From assembly GCA_033977485.1 (NCBI GenBank), contig CM066993.1, positions 68,736,864 through 68,800,863 of the forward strand: a stretch of 64,000 bases of DNA. The letters are read 5' to 3'. The position numbers and the translations under genes are program-made. Below the pieces are notes generated by a model. It was not told the origin of the DNA, did not search any database, and worked only from the letters and a program-made list of their open reading frames with translations. Origin of the DNA: Hydrangea macrophylla. Lineage: Eukaryota > Streptophyta > Magnoliopsida > Cornales > Hydrangeaceae. Of this stretch, positions 22,197-34,185 are shown piece by piece. Every line of letters starts with the position of its first letter. Position 1 is the stretch's first letter.

Positions 22197-22694
22197 GTAT
22201 AAAATAGAACAAATAAATTACGAGCAACTCAAAATCATTGCTTGAGTTATTGATTAGGGGTCTACTGTCTAGGTGACATATCAGCTTAAACCAAGAAAAA
22301 TAAATATCAAAACAGAGATAACTCTTTGAACATTTGGTCTTTTATTTTTAAAAACATGAATAATGCTATGATTCTCATTTTAAATTTCAAATTTAGTTCT
22401 TAAATGACTTAATAATTATAGTGCATACCGTGGCATAATACCACATATAGTACAATTAACAAATCATGTGAAAACTAAATTTAGAAAACCTAGCATAACT
22501 CTAAAACTAGTATTAGTTATTGTCGAAGATTAGAAAACTGGAAAATTCTCTACTGATTCTTTGTCCAAGGATGCCCATCCATTAAGACTACATTAATTTT
22601 GTATTCATTTAGGCATCTAATGAGACAAGTGCCTGCATATGATCCACGTCCTCTATGATGTTACTTGTTCATGGCCACTTTTAGCAAAAAAAAA

Positions 22695-23384
22695 AATTTT
22701 GGGTACATGCAGTGTACCACATGGTATGCCCCCGTGGTATCATCCAGCTAATAAGAAAGGCTCTTTTGGGTGAGACTCACATCTAAAAGTGGACGAATGC
22801 TACCATACAACCAAGTGGTTTGGTTTTACTTGATTGTATGGTACATCCAAACCACTTAACATGTAATGGTAAGAATTGTTTGTACCACGGGTACAAATGT
22901 TCCTTACCATGGTACAAAGGTTTCTTACCATGGGTACAAAACTCTCTCATGCCATAGGTGCTAAAGCTCACAGGTACAAAGTTTCTTTATCATGCGTACA
23001 AAGCTCCATTTCTTACCGCGGGTAAAACCACAAGTGGTTTTGATTTGGTACAAGCATTTCCTACAACATTTAATTTGTTATCTTGGTACAACATTTCTTA
23101 TAAGAGTGCAACGTTTTCTTACCAGATACAAATATTTCTTAAAAGGGTGCAATATTTTTTACATTGGTACAAATATTTTTTTTATCTTAATACAAACATT
23201 TCTTACCAATGTATAGTATTTGGTAATACCATACAACCAAACCACTCGATTGTATGGAATATTGCTCCTTAAAAGTGAGATCCCTTTTATATAGAGGCAT
23301 GGGTCCCTCCAAAAATACTCATTCCCATTGGCTAAAGGGTGTACATAAGCATACCATGTGATACTCTCCATCATACCCAAAAAC
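22695..23384. mobile_element. 690-bp inverted-repeat element with an internal GGTACAAA array
   Basis: Outer arms TTTTGGGTACATGCAGTGTA / CATCATACCCAAAA and ACCACATGGTATGC / GCATACCATGTGAT; inner arms CCATACAACCAAGTGGTTTG / CAAACCACTCGATTGTATGG. The centre (about 22870-23220) is an array of diverged ~25-bp units reading CTTACCATGGGTACAAA-GTTT. The overlapping ORFs are by-products of the array. Confidence 0.65.
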
Positions 23385-23426
23385 TTCGCCACTTTTAGAG
23401 ACTAAAAATCATCTATAGTATTTAGG

Positions 23427-23884
23427 TGGTGTTTGGCGCAGCTTCACATACAAAAGTTCATTCTAGAAATAGACTTCTCAATATAGACTTATTTAGATAG
23501 ATTTGTTTTTTTTTTTTTAAAGAAATAATTGTTTGATGAATGAGTGTTTTTTAAATTGAAAGTGAGCCTAAATATGTAAATACGTTTGGTGGCAATATCT
23601 TAAAAGTATAAACTTATACCTACTTACCAATATTACCCTTAACCAATATCCATTGGCTAGGGTATATAATTAGCTATGGAATTTAAAAAAGATAAGACAT
23701 TAATTTATAAAATAAGAGATAAAAGTATAATTGTGTGTAGAAAGCTCTTGACTTTTGGCCGTTTTGAGAAGTCATGATTTTTTACTTCTCCAATTGGTAT
23801 TCACAAACCTAGTGAAACGAATTTCACTTCTGTAAATGGACTTCTTCTTCCAGAAGTCCATTCCCAAAGATTTCCAAACACCCT
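23427..23884. mobile_element. Foldback MITE
   Basis: GGTGTTTGG at the left and CCAAACACC at the right, with further pairing (AAAAGTTCATTCTAGAAATA / AGAAGTCCATT). Non-coding. Confidence 0.6.
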
Positions 23885-24407
23885 GTAAATGTTTTCTTTA
23901 TATTGTTTTAACAATGAAAAGAGCTTATGAAACTAAGACATATATAGATCTAAGCATCCCAATCATGAAAGCATAAATTTTTTTTCCCTATTAATTCTGA
24001 CCTCAGCTTAGAATACTAGCTGACAAGCAAGACTTGTACACATCTCCTCATATATCTATATCTATAATCTATAATACATATAAGTGCATCGATGCCAATA
24101 AAATATTTTACACTTTTATCAATCGGTACACTTTTACTTAAGTGATTTTTATTAGAATTTTAATAAGTTTGATATACCACCCTTTTTTTTTAGTCCGTCT
24201 ATAAAAGTCTTACTTTTTTTTTGATTTGTGTATTCTATGGTTTTTTTTTAATATATATTTTATTACGTACTGAATATTGAATCCTATTATTTAGCTTAGT
24301 TCTTTAAAGACGCAATTAGTTTTATGGAAAAAATTAATTAAAAATCCCCCACATTTTCCTACCACAAGTCCAGTCCAACTTTTATTGACTTGAGGACATT
24401 ACAACGG

Positions 24408-24600
24408 AAATGCTAGATGCACAAAAAATATGCACAACCAAATGCACAACCTGCTTAAAATTGTTGGACTTCGTGCTGAAAAGTCTGTACACACAAAAAG
24501 ACAAAAAAAAAGGGGTGTACAGTTTTTTCAGCACGATGTCCAACATTTTTAATCTGTTTGTGCATTTAGTTGTGCATTTTTGTTGTGCATCTAGCATTAC
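24408..24600. mobile_element. Near-perfect foldback MITE
   Basis: AATGCTAGATGCACAAAAAA pairs with TTTTTGTTGTGCATCTAGCA and GGACTTCGTGCTGAAAA with TTTTCAGCACGATGTCC, around an A-rich centre. The two opposite ORFs here merely mirror the palindrome. Confidence 0.75.
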
Positions 24601-25089
24601 TCGACATTATAAATGGATTAAATTTGTCTGAAGGCTATTTTGAAGCTGTATGAAATTTTAATGACAGAGTTGCCCCGCCTCCAACATTCCCGACTTACTC
24701 GTCATTGTTGTCCAACTCTCTCTCTTCTATCACACACACACTCACCAGCTCGAAGAGAGAGAAGGCTCCATCGCTAGAGATGAAGCCGCCACTACTTGTG
24801 ATTCATATGCATATGCATGCCAAGGCTAAAGAATGGTAGGTGTTAGGGGTAAAAATGATGATGTACTTGTAGTACTTTTTTTCACCACTTTTCACCCCGG
24901 CGCCCCCTACACCTGCCAGTGTGTGCGGGAGTGGGTATGGCTAGTGGGAGGTAATGATTCATGGGAAAGATATTTGATTTGGTGTTGAAAATGACGGTGT
25001 GCAGGGGTGTGATATTGTTTACATATACATACATAAAATATTATACATATATATATGCGCGTGTGTTTGTATGTGTTCCACAAGTTTAG
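24601..25089. other. Intergenic DNA left of the copia element
   Basis: Short CACACA and GAGAGA tracts near 24730-24760 and TA/TG microsatellite sequence near 25020-25070. No supported gene. Confidence 0.5.
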
Positions 25090-25094
25090 CTATG

Positions 25095-25278
25095 TGAAAG
25101 AATAGAGAGATGAATATTGTATTGATCATTAAAATGTACAGTGAGCATCCTTTATATAGGCTTAGGATATTGTAGTACATAGTGTAGTATAATGATAGTA
25201 TAAGGTATTACAAGGTGAACCTAGACAATAGGTGTGGTAAGATACACAACACATTTGAATAAGGAAAGTATTCTAACA
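25095..25278 (-). repeat. 3' LTR of the copia element (184 bp)
   Basis: On the minus strand it begins TGTTAGAATACTTTCC and ends CTATTCTTTCA, next to the CTATG duplication. The sequence AGCATCCTTTATATAGGCTT (plus strand) recurs in the 5' LTR. The purine tract TTTGAGGGGAGC lies at 25279-25290, just outside the LTR. Confidence 0.9.
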
Positions 25279-25291
25279 GCTCCCCTCAAAC

Positions 25292-26324
25292 TCAAGGTGG
25301 TAAGATTGAAATCATCTCGAGTTTGGAAACTAGATCCTGAAGATGTCCTAGATGATGAGTTTTGGTGAAGATATCAGTAGTCTGATCAGTGGAAGAAACC
25401 GAGATAAGTCGAATGGTGCCACTAGTGAGATGATGGCGCACAAAATGACAATCGATTTCAATGTGCTTAGTATAATCGTGAAAAACATCTTTGTGAGCAA
25501 TCTGAATAGCACTCTGATTGTCACAATGGATAGTAGTAGCAATGAAATGAGTAATACCCATGTCCTCAAGTAACTAACGAAGCCAGAGTAGTTCTTGAGT
25601 AGCATCAGCTAGGGCTCGATATTCTGCTTCTGTACTTGAGCGAGCAACAACAGTTTGTTTTTTACTTCCCGAGGAGATAAGAGAATCGCCAAGAAAAATC
25701 AATACCCTATAGTGGATCGTCGATCAGTGGGGTCTCCTGCGCCTAATCTGCATTAAAATAAGCACGGAGCTCAAGTGAGGAATGAGCAGAAAATGTAGAC
25801 CATGAAACATTGTTCCCTTGATATAACGAAGAATGCGAAGACCAACAGCATAGTGAGACGATCGGGGGAAAGAGAGAAATTGCTGACAATATGGACTGCA
25901 TAGGCAATATCAGGTCGAGTAACTGTGAGATAGACTAGACCCCCAACTAACTGGCGGTATAGAGATCATCTAGAAGAGTACCATCCATAGGTGTGAGCTT
26001 AGAATTCAGCTTAAGAGGTGTAGGACTGGTCTTGTTGTCTGTGATTCCCACATGAGTAAGAAGATAAGAAAAGTACTTGACTTGAGAGAGGTAGTAACCG
26101 TCAAAATTGGAAGTGATCTCAAGTCCCAAAAATAGTTAAGCTTGTTTAGATCTTTGATTTCAACATGCTGGATTAGATGAATTTTGAGACCCAGAATTCC
26201 AAATGTATCATCTCCAGTGATAATCATGCCATCCACATAGAGGATAAGAAGTATAATGCCTTGATTAGTTCAGCAAATGAATAGAACTGAGTCAAAGGAA
26301 CTAGCTGTGAAACCGAAGCTCTCA
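25292..26324 (-). pseudogene. copia RT C-terminal half and RNase H, broken
   Basis: Fragments in different minus-strand frames. The RT active-site region is around 26230. Next is MGLEITSNFDGYYLSQVKYF with KLTPMDGTLL. The RNase H end is THFIATTIHCDNQSAIQIAH and KHIEIDCHFVRHHL, ending at a stop in front of the purine tract. The usual YVDD active site reads YVDG here (codons near 26225-26236), so one catalytic aspartate is lost. Several frameshifts. The upstream half continues at 28665 across the solo LTR. Confidence 0.85.
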
Positions 26325-26329
26325 ATAAT

Positions 26330-28659
26330 TGTAATACCCTGTATTTTCGGATACATGATTATATAAATAAGACCATGTATGCTTGTGTGAGCCCTTGGTG
26401 AGGAACCTTTCTCAATCGATCAAAGTCTTCTCGATCGCTTGAACTTTTGTATTCTCAAGTGATCGAACTCATTTCAATAAATTGAAACTCTGTCGACCTG
26501 ATTCTGTGACGTGTACCCTTTCTTAAGCGATTCAACTCTTTTCAATCGATCGATCGAACCTTGACTGACCTATTCTCAAGCGATCGAACTCACTTTGATT
26601 GATCGAAAGTGTTATTATTCTTATCCCGTAGAAGCTGCAACCTGCTCTTTTCCCCTCCCTATATATATATGTGTGTGTGTGTGTGTGTATGTTTTGTGTG
26701 TATGGGTGTTTGACAGTTCAGGGAAGGGTAGAGGAGATTTTAGAGAGAGTTGATGTGTGTATGTTCCATATATATATATAACCGTGTGTGTATATATGTG
26801 TGATATATATACTCTTGGGTTAAGAAAGAAGGACAGAGAGAAGAAGAAGAAGAAGAAGAAGAAGAAGAGAAAGACAGTGAGGAGAAGAGGGACAGAGAAG
26901 AAGGAGAGAGAGAAGGAGCTCACCATAGCCGCTGGCACCGTCAAGCTCAGCAACGCCGTCACTGGACCACCGGAGTGAGGTGTGATCTTTAACTCATCTA
27001 AGAGATGATTTTAGGATGCTTGTGGTATATTTAGAATATGTAGATAGTGACCCCAAGACACCTGTTCATCTCTGCCCAGTTTCTGGGTGGAAGATGAATT
27101 TCAATCGATCGAACTCTTCTCGATCGATCGAACTTGTTGTTTCCTCGATCGATCGAAGTTCCCAATCGATTGAAAAGAGTTCAATCGATCGAACCTCATA
27201 GAACATGATTAATTCATGTTGATTATAATATGAACTGTTTAGTTGGTTAAATGTTGTACCATGATTCCACATGTTGATATTGTTAAATTGAAGAGTGGAA
27301 CAGAACACAACTGTATGCTAATAATCAGTAATGAGTAGTTATGTTGAACACTGAGCATGTGGTAGTCTGGTTATCTAGAGTATGAGCATTGTATAACATA
27401 TGGTCAGCATGCATGGGATAGTGTTATGAAGGGATAAGAAATAATGATGAGAATCGAGAATTGTGCTTCAATGTGGAATATGAGATATGTGTACTTTGAA
27501 TCCATATGATCAACGGCTGACGAGTCAGGTGGACGTGGGACGGATAGAGTTCCTAGTGTGCCTCTCACTGTTAAAGACGTCCAGTGTACCATTGACGATT
27601 ACATCCGGCTAGTGCCCTAATATATTCTCACCGTGTAGATGACCAGTGAGGGTATACACATCGTAGAAGTCGTCCAATGTGCCTCTTCCATCGTTTACAG
27701 ATAGGAGCTACCGTGTAGACGACCGGCTATCGTAGGACATACTACCTAGTCAGGTGATTCCGATTGGTATTACAGTATCGACGTATGGATATCAGATTGG
27801 TATTATGGTATCGACATATGGATATCAGAATTGTATTATTGTATTGACGTATTGATACAGATTGGTAATATTTTATAGAGAATGGATACGAAAATGGATA
27901 TGAATATGAGAATGGTTAGCAAGATAATTGTTCAATCACGGATTCAGCATCCCGACATGAAGGTAGATGCATGGGGTGGTTGTATTGGTTATATGCATGG
28001 ATTTGGTAATGCTAGACATTGAGTAGCATGATGAGATGTTATAACATGATCTTTATCTTTATCATTACTTAACATGTTTCCTGTTATCATTGATTTAATG
28101 TATAGTTTAATGAGACTTCTGCTATGTCTGTGAGAGACGTCATTGACAAGAGATTAACTGTATTTTAAGATGCTGAACAGTAATGGGTAAGGAGTGTGTT
28201 TGATGTGCTCACTCAGCTTTGTATTCAAAGCTGATGGCATTTATGCCCTAGACATTCCAGTGTCTAGAGCTTTGCAAGTCTTGAGGACGGAAGACTGATG
28301 TTTCGCCGGATTTGGAGCTGAAGGCTTGAAGACGAAGATGTGCCGCTTTGTAATAGTTAGTTTATATATCTGTTGTACTGTTGTTATTATTTGTTATAGG
28401 CCTTAGACTCTAAGTCAGCTGTTGTAATAAATTTAGTATACTTTTTTAATTGGTACTTGGGCATATGTTGCTTCCAAACCTTTTATATTTCCGTTGTAGC
28501 CTCTGATTATGTTAATAAGATATGTTCTATGAATAATATCGTCCCTATCATTGTATTTGTTGGTTTAAGTAGATGATAATGTGGTTATTCACCAGTCACG
28601 AACCTATGGGACCAAAAAGAAACTTGTTTTCTCTATTTTTGCTTCTCCGGGGCGTGACA
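26330..28659. mobile_element. Solo LTR A (2,330 bp), inserted in the copia RT
   Basis: Begins TGTAATACCCTGTATTTTCG and ends CCGGGGCGTGACA, flanked by the 5-bp duplication ATAAT (26325-26329, 28660-28664). There is no second LTR or internal region, so it is a solo LTR, probably Ty3/gypsy by size and termini. Inside are clusters of the palindrome CGATCGATCG and variants (26413-26600; 27102-27198) and a ~40-bp tandem repeat of the type GATTGGTATTACAGTATCGA (27753-27865). GA- and GT-rich microsatellites lie at 26668-26890. Orientation is inferred from likeness to B and C. Confidence 0.85.
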
Positions 28660-28664
28660 ATAAT

Positions 28665-29160
28665 TGTGCTGAATTTTGCAAACTAGGCTCGTGGAGCTTG
28701 TTTAAGGCCGTATAGAGCTTTGCAGAGTTTGCAAACTTGGTGAGATTGATGAGGATAACCAGGAGGAGGACGCATATAAAGTTCTTCAATGAGATCACCA
28801 TTGAGGAAAGCAATTTTGACATCCATTTGCAATAAATCCGAACGGCGGACTGCAACTATAGCAATTAGGCTGCGAATAGAGGTAAGACAAGCAATTGGGG
28901 AAAATGTTTCCTCATTATCAATCCCAGATTCTTGAGTAAAACCTTTGGCTACAAGATGGGCTTTTTTGCGACCAATGAATCTGTTAGAGTGAGTTTTGAT
29001 TTTGTAAACCCACTTGTATCCCATTGCATTTTTGCCACTTGGTAGTTCCACCAAATTCCATGTGTGATTTTGTTCAAGTGCCTGCAATTCATCATCCATT
29101 GCTTTCTGCCAAAGAGGATTAGAACTTGCCTTACGGTAAGATTGAGGTTCATGATGAGAA
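28665..29160 (-). pseudogene. copia RT N-terminal half, broken
   Basis: One frame (29099-28683) holds the RVT_2 start: MDDELQALEQNHTWNLVELP, GYKWVYKIK, AHLVAKGFTQESGID, LLQMDVKIAFLNGDL, and CKALYGLKQAPRA. It stops at the ATAAT junction of solo LTR A, where the palm domain is cut. Otherwise well preserved. Confidence 0.9.
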
Positions 29161-30185
29161 AGTATTATAGAAAAAGCAACATAGTCACGAAGATGAACAT
29201 AATGAGTTTTTACCTGGTCACTTCATCGGAGAGGTGGAACAGGTATAATAGCAGGTCCTTCGGTCAAGGCAAGCAGCTCAGGAGAGGGAAAGATGTATAA
29301 CTCAGGAGCAATATCAATAGGAGCAAGTACCTCTGGAGATGTAGATGTGCCAGAAGGCTAATTTGTAGATGTTCTTTCTGGAAATAGGTTTACCGAAGGA
29401 TTAGTGAAGAGAAGAGAAATAGTATCTGGTGAGAGGTGAAACTTGGACATGGAGGAGAACATCTTGTGGTCCCAGAAGATAACATGCTTGGACACACGGA
29501 GATGTTTGGAATAGGGATCCCAACACCTGTTTCCCTGGTGTTCAATACCATAACCAAGGAAGCAGCATAGGTGAGATTGGGACTCTAATTTGGTGCGTTC
29601 ATAAGGTTGAAGAAGAACAAAGTAAGCACTAACAAAAACCTTGAGTGTACTCTAATCAGGTGAATGACCATAGAGTCGCTCATATGGAGATTGATTGCCA
29701 ACGATTGGGGATGGGACACGATTCTTGGTGTAGACAGCTATAGGAGCGATTTCTCCCCAAAAACGTTCGGGACAAGAGGCAGATGTAAGGAGGGTACGAA
29801 CAATGTTTATAATATCTCAGTGTTTCCGCTCAGCACAACCATTTTGTTGGGAGGTGCATGGGAAAGAACGATGTGGGAGAGAACCATGCCGGCGTAGCAA
29901 ATTAAGAACTCCAGTATCAGTGTACTCAGTAGCATTATCTGCACGAAAAACTTTGATATTGCAGGAAAATTGAGTTTTAACCATAGTAGCAAAATCAAAG
30001 TATAATCGCGGCAGTTCAGACTGATTACGCATGAGAAAGATCCAAGTATAATGAGAATATTCATCAATAAAAATAACAAATGATCCTCCCATAATGACAA
30101 TGGGAGAAGGACCCCAAACATCTTAATGACTTAAGTCAAAAGGAGCAGAAGAAAAAGAATCACTTTTATTGAATTGCAATGCTGT
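29161..30185 (-). pseudogene. copia integrase core and C-terminal region, broken
   Basis: The integrase core (30121-29807) reads GGSFVIFIDEYSHYTWIF, then FRADNATEYTD and HRSFPCTSQQNGCAERKH, in two frames. The C-terminal linker at about 29540-29450 has RCWDPYSKHLRVSKHV, typical of copia pol before RT. At least three frame breaks occur. Confidence 0.85.
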
Positions 30186-30801
30186 TTATTTTGAAAGTTG
30201 ACATGGAAGACAATCAAATGTTTCCTTATTAACAAGTCCTAATTGGCCACTAGAAACTAAAGGTTGTAGATGACCAATAGAGGCATGGCCAAGACGAGAG
30301 TACAAAGACAAATAGGAGAACTGGAGGAGACTGGAGCAGTTGTCTGAATAGAACGGGTGGGGGGATTTGGATATGGAGATTGATAAGCGCAAAGAGTCGT
30401 CCAACTTTATGGCCTATCCCAAGAGTCTGACCCGCTTGAGGATCCTGCACACAATAACCAGAGGAAGATAAAAGAACAGTAAGACCAAGATCACATAGTT
30501 TCCCAACAGATATAAGATTCAGAGTGAGTTTGGGAATGCAATAAGTATGAGGAAGTGAAGTATTAGAGGTGGAAACCATGCCTATATGACTAACCGACAG
30601 CGGAGTACCATCAGCGGTTTGAATGATTGGTGTGTGAGTGGCAGAAATTATGGTAGTGAAAATAGTAGGATTTGGTGTTATATGATTACAACAGCCAGAG
30701 TCAAAAAACCAAGATGAATCACCTAAAGTGACGGAGAGAGCAGTAGGAGTGGGATTACCAGATTGAGCAAGGATTTGTTTGACAATGTCTTCCACGTGAG
30801 A
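30186..30801 (-). pseudogene. copia protease and integrase zinc region, broken
   Basis: The frame 30819-30250 holds the aspartic protease motif WFFDSGCCNHITPNPTIF, followed by PHTYCIPKLTLNLISVGKL. The overlapping frame 30404-30186 holds the GAG-pre-integrase motif RLGHASIGHLQPLVSSG and CLPCQLSK. The frame change near 30400 is a disabling frameshift. Solo LTR B interrupts just upstream. Confidence 0.88.
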
Positions 30802-30806
30802 GGCAG

Positions 30807-33534
30807 TGTCATGCCCCAACGTAGCATAAATCAGGAAAGTGTTTCATTTTCTTTATGGACTCGTAGGTCGTGACAAGTGAGGGTGACCAATTGTCCCTGC
30901 AACAAATAACTTAACAGCATATCTAAAGAAAAGGATACTAATAAACATGAAGCTCCAAATTAAAACTTACTAATCTATTACATCAGTCATTGTCTTAGGC
31001 ACAAACCGCCTTATTCAAATACTAATAAATAGTTTATTACATCTCTAAAATTTAAAACATAAGTAAGGGTAAATCAGTCCTTCTGAAAAATCCTCCAGTC
31101 TCTAACTAGCATAGTTGAAATACTCTAGTTGCTCCTGACCTGGAAAATTTGGACATATAGTCCAGGGCGCATCAACGCTGTCAGCTTATGCAAGCTGGTG
31201 AGTAAAATAAACTTATACTCGCAATGTATATATAAGCATATATCACAATGTTACAATTTAAACTTTAAAAACAATAATTCAAGGTTCCAACTTCAATATA
31301 TATCACGGGGAGATAACAAAAAAAATGAATATGTGACCGTGCATGAACAATGTAATATCTCATCTTACTGACTCTTTTCTCTCGGCAAAACACAAGACCA
31401 CATCATCCAAACTTCATCGTTCTAGTTCCTTGAAAATACTCGGACAGCCACACTATAGTACAATGGGTACCAGGGAATGTCCAGTCAGCCTTGATCCATG
31501 TCATCGTACTATAATACCTCCACGGCATACCAGAGATAACCTCAATCAGTATCCGAAACTCTGGTATCAGGGGGTGTCACCATAGCACCACCACGGCATA
31601 CCAGAGATAACCTCAATCAGTATCTGGAACTCAGGTACTAGCGAGCGTCCGTGGAGGCGTCACACACTATAGCACTACCACGGGTGCCAGGGAGTGTCCA
31701 ATTTGCCACCGTCATATTAAAAAGGTATCCCAAAACCACATCATCACGACATCCACTACCTCGATCCATGACATCACACTATAGTACCACCACGACATAC
31801 CAGAGATAATCTCGATCAGTATCCGAAACTCGGGTACTAGGGAGTGTCCATAGAGGCAACCTATACTAATACACAATCTCTTTTACTCTTTTCACACTTT
31901 TTCACATACTATGTATGTCAACTCGACTCAAATATGTATGTAACGTGACTTTATACAGAGGATGTAAATTTCTAAAAACCAGTATTGAACAGCGTATGAG
32001 AAATCAAGACTTTAATCTTTCTTAATCTTTCAAACAGGGTTCTGGAATAACTTTTTATTATTAATTAAATCAATTTATCCAAATCACGCTTTTATAATTT
32101 GTTTTCCTTTCCTTTATTAACAAAGTATAACGTACTTAGAATCATTGAGTTAGCACCCCTGATCTAAAATATCAAGTCATAAATGAAACAACAGGTAAAT
32201 TCATCAAAGACTACTTTAATATGCTTTTACAGCTACTAGTACACAAGTAAGTCCACTTGGAAGCAATGCCCTTAAAAATGAGTTATAATTTTTATGGATA
32301 AATTACATATCAAAAGAAAGATCTTTGAGTCTAGTTTCCAACGTTTCAAACGATGCGCATTTTCGAGTTTTCTAGAAGAAGTTATGACCGTTTTACTTTA
32401 AGTCGTCAGTGCTGAAAAATGGCAATCGATTAACAAAAGTGACAATCGATTAGATGACATGGCAATCGATTGGATATGTTGGCAATCGATTGCCACTGCG
32501 TCTTCTTCCTTAGTTTCAAAGTTTTTGCCCATTTTGTAAACTGGAATCAAACAAGTCATGTAATATACCATTCTCTTCATTTTTTCACAAGGATTACGAA
32601 TATGCAATTGGATTGAACTGATACAGATTGTATCTCTCAATATTTGCGATTAAAGTAAAAGTGACAAAACTTTAAATCCACAATACGTCGCGATACGGAT
32701 GAATTACTTCGTAGTATTCGAACTACAACTTATTGAGACAAAGATATTTCATTTTCAATTCACGAAATTGATTTTGGTTGAGTTTTATAAAACTCCAACC
32801 TCAAGCTCATCAATGGTGATTCCATATATATATATATATATATATATACAGAAATATACACATACAAACATTGAGAGTGAGTTTATAATACCCACAGTGG
32901 GTATAGGACTGAGAATTCGGTACTGAGAATTCCGTCAAAAATTCCATCGTTAAGAATTTTTCCTCGGTCTCTCTCTAGATATATATATATATATATATAA
33001 ACTCTGTATGTGTGTGTGTGCGTGTGTGTGTGTGTGTGGCTTCCTTGAGAGAACAAGAGAGACTTGAGAGAATTGAGAGAGACAGAGAGTTTGTGAGAGA
33101 TGAGATACATACATATACTGTTAGAGGATTTGGGCTCCAAGCAAAGCCCGGATTTTATTCAGTGAGGTTGAGCTCACGTGCTCCCTCACCCAATTGCAAT
33201 ATAGTCGCGATAAAAAAAATAAAACTGGTATTTACATGGTGCCCGCGATTAAAATAAAATATAAAAAAATAATATCAGCGTAGGAAATAAATTCATAATT
33301 GTATAAAAATATTCAATTATAGTTTCAAATCCATAGAAAGTAATTTTCTACATTATGGAAATTACGGTTTAACCCCAAACAAATAGTTATATATATTAAA
33401 ATACATTTTGCACCAAGAAGGTCGTTCTCATAGTCTCAAAATAAAATAAAGTTTGGAAATCACACCAAAGGGTCTCATTCATAGAAATGAAATGTAATAT
33501 TTTATTAATGGAAAAGAAATTACAGGGTGTTACA
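30807..33534 (-). mobile_element. Solo LTR B (2,728 bp), inserted between copia gag and protease
   Basis: Flanked by the perfect 5-bp duplication GGCAG (30802-30806, 33535-33539). On the minus strand it begins TGTAACACCCTGTAATTTC and ends GTTGGGGCATGACA, so it has the same terminal pattern as A in the opposite orientation. It carries four copies of GGCAATCGATT (32421-32495) and an ~80-110-bp tandem repeat with the core CGGCATACCAGAGATAAC (31518-31860). TA and TG microsatellites at 32825-33040. No internal domain, hence solo. Confidence 0.87.
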
Positions 33535-33539
33535 GGCAG

Positions 33540-34180
33540 TAAGCCCTTCGGCAAAAGCATTGGATGGTGAATGGTCGGCTGTAATAGAAGTAGATTTGGA
33601 GGAACCACCTCAAGGCATGGAGTGTTGTTTGGCAGGGTATTAGGAGCAGTCATACTGAAGATGATTCGGACCTTTCTTCTGACAGTATTTGCAAATGCGA
33701 AGAGAGTGTGTCCACTAGTTTTGCAGTAGTTGTACCATGGTTTGGAGGAGTCGAAGGTAGGAGGGTAATGATGTTTGGATTGAGGATGATTCTTGTATTG
33801 ATAATACATTTGAGAACGATTCTTGGATGAATACCCCCGATGAATAGCAAGGACAATGTCGGAAGGAGGTCCTTTGGGTGTAGCAAGAACACTGTCAGTA
33901 GCCAGAGTTTTGCGAGAGCCAAGGCGAGTTTTCTCGAAAAGAAGTACAGTGACTGCTTGATCGAGAGTCGGTAAAGGACTACAATGGAAGAGAGATGCGC
34001 GAACATGCTCAAAATCATTAGTAAGAGCCATCAAGAAGAGAACTAGGCACTGACGATCGCGATATGAGGAGAATATGTCGGCATTGGTGGTATCGATAAA
34101 GTTCGGTTCTGAAGAGGTGAGTCGATCCTAGACACAATGTATCTCGAAAAAAAAAAGTTGTTGATTGTCTGCCCGGGTTA
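33540..34180 (-). pseudogene. copia gag, C-terminal part, broken
   Basis: The minus-strand frame from 34034 reads MALTNDFEHVRASLFHCSPL then LDQAVTVLLFEKTRLGS, the conserved block of plant copia gag (UBN2 type). A frameshift follows about residue 120, and the zinc-knuckle zone is degraded (CKIINTR...; KPWYNYCKTSGH). Bounded left by solo LTR B and right by solo LTR C. Confidence 0.8.
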
Positions 34181-34185
34181 GTGTT

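Noticed and set aside
22783..23392. Several short ORFs rich in Tyr, Phe and Lys
   Set aside because: Fall in the GGTACAAA array of an inverted-repeat element; repeat translations only.
26621..27308. ORFs inside solo LTR A
   Set aside because: Lie over GA/GT microsatellites and the CGATCGATCG cluster; LTR sequence, not coding.
31440..31860. Possible CRISPR-like array in solo LTR B
   Set aside because: Units are long, tandem and diverged, with no unique spacers; plant nuclear minisatellite.
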